The notes below the pieces were generated by a model. The model worked only from the letters and a program-made list of their open reading frames with translations, was not told the DNA's origin and did no database searches. A stretch of 8,052 bases of DNA, taken from assembly GCA_030598385.1 (NCBI GenBank), contig JAUVQB010000050.1, positions 1-8,052 of the forward strand. Direction: 5' to 3'. The position numbers were made by a program, and so were the translations under genes. Below are positions 5,546 through 8,052 of this stretch, piece after piece; position 1 is the first letter of the stretch; each line of letters opens with the position of its first letter. Source of the stretch: Alphaproteobacteria bacterium. Its GTDB lineage: Bacteria; Pseudomonadota; Alphaproteobacteria; Kiloniellales; JAKSDN01.

Positions 5546-6484
5546 ATGCAGGATTTGCTCACGGCCCTGAAGGCGGCGGCGGAACCCACGCGCCTGCGCC
5601 TTCTCGCGCTTTGCGCTCACGCCGACCTGACGGTCTCGGACCTCACCCGGATCCTCGGCCAGAGTCAGCCGCGCATTTCGCGTCATCTAAAGCTGTTGTC
5701 CGAGGCCGGATTGCTCGACCGCATGCGCGAGGGCAATTGGGTCTATTACCGCCTGGCCAGGCGCGGCGTGGGGGCCGAACTAGGCCGGACCTTGGTCGAT
5801 GCCCTGCCTCAGGACGATGCTCAGATCAATCTCGACCTCGAGCGTCTCGATGCCATCAAGCGCGCGCGCGCCGCCAAGGCGGAGGCCTATTTCCGGCGTA
5901 ATGCCGCCAAATGGGACGAGATTCGCTCGCTTTACGTGGCCGAGGAGAAGGTCGAGCAGGTTCTCATGGGCCTGCTGTCCGGGTCGCGGGTCGGCGATCT
6001 TCTCGACGTGGGGACCGGAACGGGACGCATCCTGGAGCTGCTCGCCCCGCAGGCGGAGCATGCCATCGGCCTCGACATGTCGCGGGAAATGCTCGCGGTG
6101 GCGCGCGCCAACCTGGACAAGGCCGGTTTGCGAAACTGCGAACTGCGCCAGGGCGACATGTATCAGTTGCCGCTGCCGCCGCGGTCGGTCGACGCGGTCA
6201 CTTTCCACCAGGTACTGCATTTCGGCGAAACCCCCGCCGCCGCCATCGCCGAGGCGGCCCGCGTGCTGCGGCCGGGCGGGCGGCTGCTGGTCGCCGATTT
6301 CGCGGCCCATGCGGTCGAGGATCTGCGCGACACCCACGCCCACCGCTGGCTCGGATTCCGCGACGGCGACGTGCGCGACTGGTTCCTTGCCGCCGGCCTC
6401 GAGCCCGGCGAGCCCGTCACCTTGCCGGGCGATCCACTGACCGTCGTGGTCTGGCCGGCCGAACAACCCGCCACGATAAACTGA
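5546..6484 (+). CDS. sahR: ArsR-family regulator fused to a SAM-methyltransferase domain (SahR type)
   Basis: 312 residues in two parts. Residues 1-75 form an ArsR winged helix: LLTALKAAAEPTRLRLLALC, then the recognition region LTRILGQSQPRISRHLKLLSEAGLL (33-57) and the wing NWVYYRL (64-70). A linker helix (about 98-125, rich in Arg, Lys and Ala) leads to a class I methyltransferase domain with DLLDVGTGTG (151-160), GLDMS (175-179), QGDMYQLPLP (202-211) and a LRPGGRLLVADF strand (241-252). No ArsR metal-binding ELCVCDL motif is seen, so metal sensing is unlikely. This architecture is that of SahR, which senses S-adenosylhomocysteine through the methyltransferase-like domain and controls the methionine cycle in proteobacteria. 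Here it is the first gene of a set with metF (start 18 bp after its stop) and metH, which strongly supports that role. It probably represses itself through the palindrome at 5472-5501. Whether the domain still methylates anything cannot be read from the sequence. Confidence 0.88.
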   Translation: MQDLLTALKAAAEPTRLRLLALCAHADLTVSDLTRILGQSQPRISRHLKLLSEAGLLDRMREGNWVYYRLARRGVGAELGRTLVDALPQDDAQINLDLERLDAIKRARAAKAEAYFRRNAAKWDEIRSLYVAEEKVEQVLMGLLSGSRVGDLLDVGTGTGRILELLAPQAEHAIGLDMSREMLAVARANLDKAGLRNCELRQGDMYQLPLPPRSVDAVTFHQVLHFGETPAAAIAEAARVLRPGGRLLVADFAAHAVEDLRDTHAHRWLGFRDGDVRDWFLAAGLEPGEPVTLPGDPLTVVVWPAEQPATIN

Positions 6485-6502
6485 CAGGCAGGTTTGAAAG
6501 AC

Positions 6503-7462
6503 ATGCGCCCAATCCAACAGACAAAGAAGCTGGACAGCCTGCGTTCAGAGTCTTGGCCCGGCCGCAAGCCGAGGGTCTCCTTCGAGTTCTTTCCTCCGAA
6601 AACCGCCGAGATGGAAGGCAAGCTCTGGGCCGCCATCCGCCGCCTGGAACCCCTCGGACCGTCCTTCGTATCTGTCACCTATGGGGCCGGCGGCACGACC
6701 CGCCAGCGCACCCATGCCACGGTCGAGCGGCTGCTCACCGACACCCGCCTGACGCCGGCCGCGCACCTCACCTGCGTCGGCGCCCGCAAGCATGAGATCG
6801 ACGCCGTCGCGCGCCGCTACTGGGCCGCCGGCGTGCGTCATCTGGTGGCCCTGCGAGGCGATCCGCCGGAGGGTGAGGCTGGCTACCGACCCCATCCCGA
6901 CGGCTACGCCTTCGCCGCCGACCTGGTGGCGGGCCTGAAGCAGGTGGCCGACTTCGAGATCAGCGTCGCCTGCTATCCCGAGGTCCACCCGGTGGCGGCG
7001 AACCCCGAGGCCGACCTCGACAACCTAAAGCGCAAGCTCGACAAGGGAGCGACCCGCGCCATCAGCCAGTTCTTCCTCGACACCGGCGCCTTCCTCAGGT
7101 TCCGCGAGCGGGCCGCCGCCAGGGGCATCTTCGCGCCCATCGTGCCGGGCCTGCTGCCGGTCACCAACGTGAACCGCACCCTGACCTTCGCCCGGGCCTG
7201 CGGGGCCGCCGTGCCGGACTGGTTCGCCAACCTCTTCGACGGCCTGGACGACGACCCTGAGACCCGCCTGTGCGTCGCCGCGGCCATTGCCGCCGAGCAA
7301 TGCCGCATGCTCCAGGAGGAAGGCGTCGAGGAGTTCCACTTCTACACCTTGAACCGGGCCGAACTGACCCGCGCCGTCTGCCGCATGATCGGCATCGCGG
7401 CGGACCCAGCGGAGGCCGCGCCAGCCGAGGCCGCCGACCGGCCCGCAGAGGCGAGCCTCTGA
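6503..7462 (+). CDS. metF: 5,10-methylenetetrahydrofolate reductase
   Basis: 319 residues. This FAD-dependent TIM-barrel enzyme reduces 5,10-methylenetetrahydrofolate to 5-methyltetrahydrofolate, the methyl donor used by MetH. The signature SFEFFPPK (26-33) holds the catalytic Glu28, and ALRGDPP (116-122) holds Asp120, matching the residue numbers known for E. coli MetF. Others are VSVTYGAGGTTR (57-68), VACYPEVHP (155-163), SQFFLD (188-193), FAPIVPGLLPV (210-220) and the C-terminal HFYTLNR (279-285). About 20 Ala/Glu-rich residues at the end are a variable tail. The start is the ATG at 6503; an in-frame TTG at 6494 would add three residues. Both have only weak upstream ribosome-binding sequences, which suggests coupling to the preceding gene. 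It starts 18 bp after sahR and ends one base before metH. Confidence 0.96.
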   Translation: MRPIQQTKKLDSLRSESWPGRKPRVSFEFFPPKTAEMEGKLWAAIRRLEPLGPSFVSVTYGAGGTTRQRTHATVERLLTDTRLTPAAHLTCVGARKHEIDAVARRYWAAGVRHLVALRGDPPEGEAGYRPHPDGYAFAADLVAGLKQVADFEISVACYPEVHPVAANPEADLDNLKRKLDKGATRAISQFFLDTGAFLRFRERAAARGIFAPIVPGLLPVTNVNRTLTFARACGAAVPDWFANLFDGLDDDPETRLCVAAAIAAEQCRMLQEEGVEEFHFYTLNRAELTRAVCRMIGIAADPAEAAPAEAADRPAEASL

Positions 7463-7463
7463 C

Positions 7464-8052
7464 ATGTCCGCCTTTCTCGACACCCTGGCGGAGCGGGTGC
7501 TGCTGGCCGACGGCGCTATGGGCACCCAGGTTCAGGTCCGCGACCTCGACCTCGAACGCGATTTCCTAGGCTGCGAGAATTGCACCGAGGTCCTGAACAA
7601 GAGCCGCCCCGATCTGGTGCGTGAGATCCATGCCGCCTATCTGGGCGCCGGCGCAGACCTTATCGAGACCAACAGCTTCGGCGGCTCGCCCCTGACGCTG
7701 GCGGAATTCGAGCTGGACGGCGAGGCCTTCGAGATCAACCAGCGGGCCGCCGAGCTCGCCCGCGAGGCCATTGAAGAGTTTCAAGGCGACGGGCGCCCGC
7801 GCTTCGTCCTCGGCGCCATCGGCCCGGGCACCAAGCTGCCGAGCCTCGGCCAGGTCGAATACGCTCGCCTGGAGGATGCGCTTGTCGTGCAGTGCAGTGG
7901 CCTGTTGGCCGGCGGGGCGGATGCCTTCCTGATCGAGACCTGTCAGGACCCCCTACAGATCAAGGCCGCGGTCAACGCCGCAAAGCGCGCCCGCGCGGAT
8001 GCCGGCACGGACACGCCGGTCATCGTCCAGGTGACCGTCGAGACCACGGGCA
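7464..8052 (+). CDS. metH: Methionine synthase, N-terminal homocysteine-binding domain (partial)
   Basis: The gene starts one base after the metF stop, with GAGGCGAG (7448-7455) as ribosome binding site, and runs off the right edge after 196 codons. The visible part is the start of the homocysteine S-methyltransferase barrel: VLLADGAMGTQ (12-22), GAGADLIETNSFGG (62-75) and GGADAFLIETCQDP (148-161), the common beginning of MetH and of related stand-alone homocysteine methyltransferases. MetH moves a methyl group from 5-methyltetrahydrofolate through cobalamin to homocysteine; its zinc-binding cysteines lie further downstream and are not in view. The cluster with sahR and metF favours MetH, but a separate module of a split MetH cannot be excluded because most of the gene is missing. 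Confidence 0.85.
   Translation, partial: MSAFLDTLAERVLLADGAMGTQVQVRDLDLERDFLGCENCTEVLNKSRPDLVREIHAAYLGAGADLIETNSFGGSPLTLAEFELDGEAFEINQRAAELAREAIEEFQGDGRPRFVLGAIGPGTKLPSLGQVEYARLEDALVVQCSGLLAGGADAFLIETCQDPLQIKAAVNAAKRARADAGTDTPVIVQVTVETTG

Noticed and set aside
5911..6795. A + strand reading frame of 294 residues across the sahR-metF junction.
   Set aside because: It is out of frame with both genes and has the Arg/Ala/Gly-rich composition typical of shadow frames in GC-rich coding DNA.

Overview
The window is a compact, GC-rich stretch (with 3rd-position G/C in nearly every codon) of what is most likely an alphaproteobacterial chromosome, plausibly a Rhodospirillales-type marine or soil organism. 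The lineage is inferred from codon style and gene content: a monomeric PhhA beside hppD and an Lrp-type regulator, and an ArsR-methyltransferase regulator ahead of metF and metH. No marker gene fixes it.

Left part (1-2114). The 3' end of a sulfotransferase-like gene enters on the + strand. Three minus-strand genes follow, read from right to left: an Lrp/AsnC regulator, an unrecognised 61-residue protein with a strong ribosome binding site, and a class I SAM-dependent methyltransferase with a winged-helix-like N-terminal part.

Middle (2115-4250). A 188-bp AT-rich divergent intergenic region carries several inverted repeats suited to Lrp-type binding. It separates the regulator from a tightly coupled hppD-phhA pair. 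PhhA turns phenylalanine into tyrosine. After transamination (aminotransferase not in the window), HppD turns 4-hydroxyphenylpyruvate into homogentisate. This is the entry to aromatic amino acid catabolism, probably controlled by the divergent regulator.

Right part (4251-8052). A 105-bp element with 34-bp near-perfect inverted arms (a MITE-like or REP-like hairpin) lies just upstream of a phytanoyl-CoA dioxygenase family gene. Next is a structured intergenic region, then a perfectly readable methionine-cycle operon. It comprises an ArsR-HTH plus methyltransferase fusion (SahR type), metF (5,10-methylenetetrahydrofolate reductase) and the start of metH (cobalamin-dependent methionine synthase), which runs off the right edge. 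A 30-bp palindrome overlaps the inferred operon promoter and is the obvious autoregulatory operator.

Most of the window is recognisable metabolism. The parts that known families do not explain are the 105-bp inverted-repeat element, the small 61-residue gene, the winged-helix methyltransferase next to the aromatic catabolism regulator, and the PhyH-family enzyme of unknown substrate.
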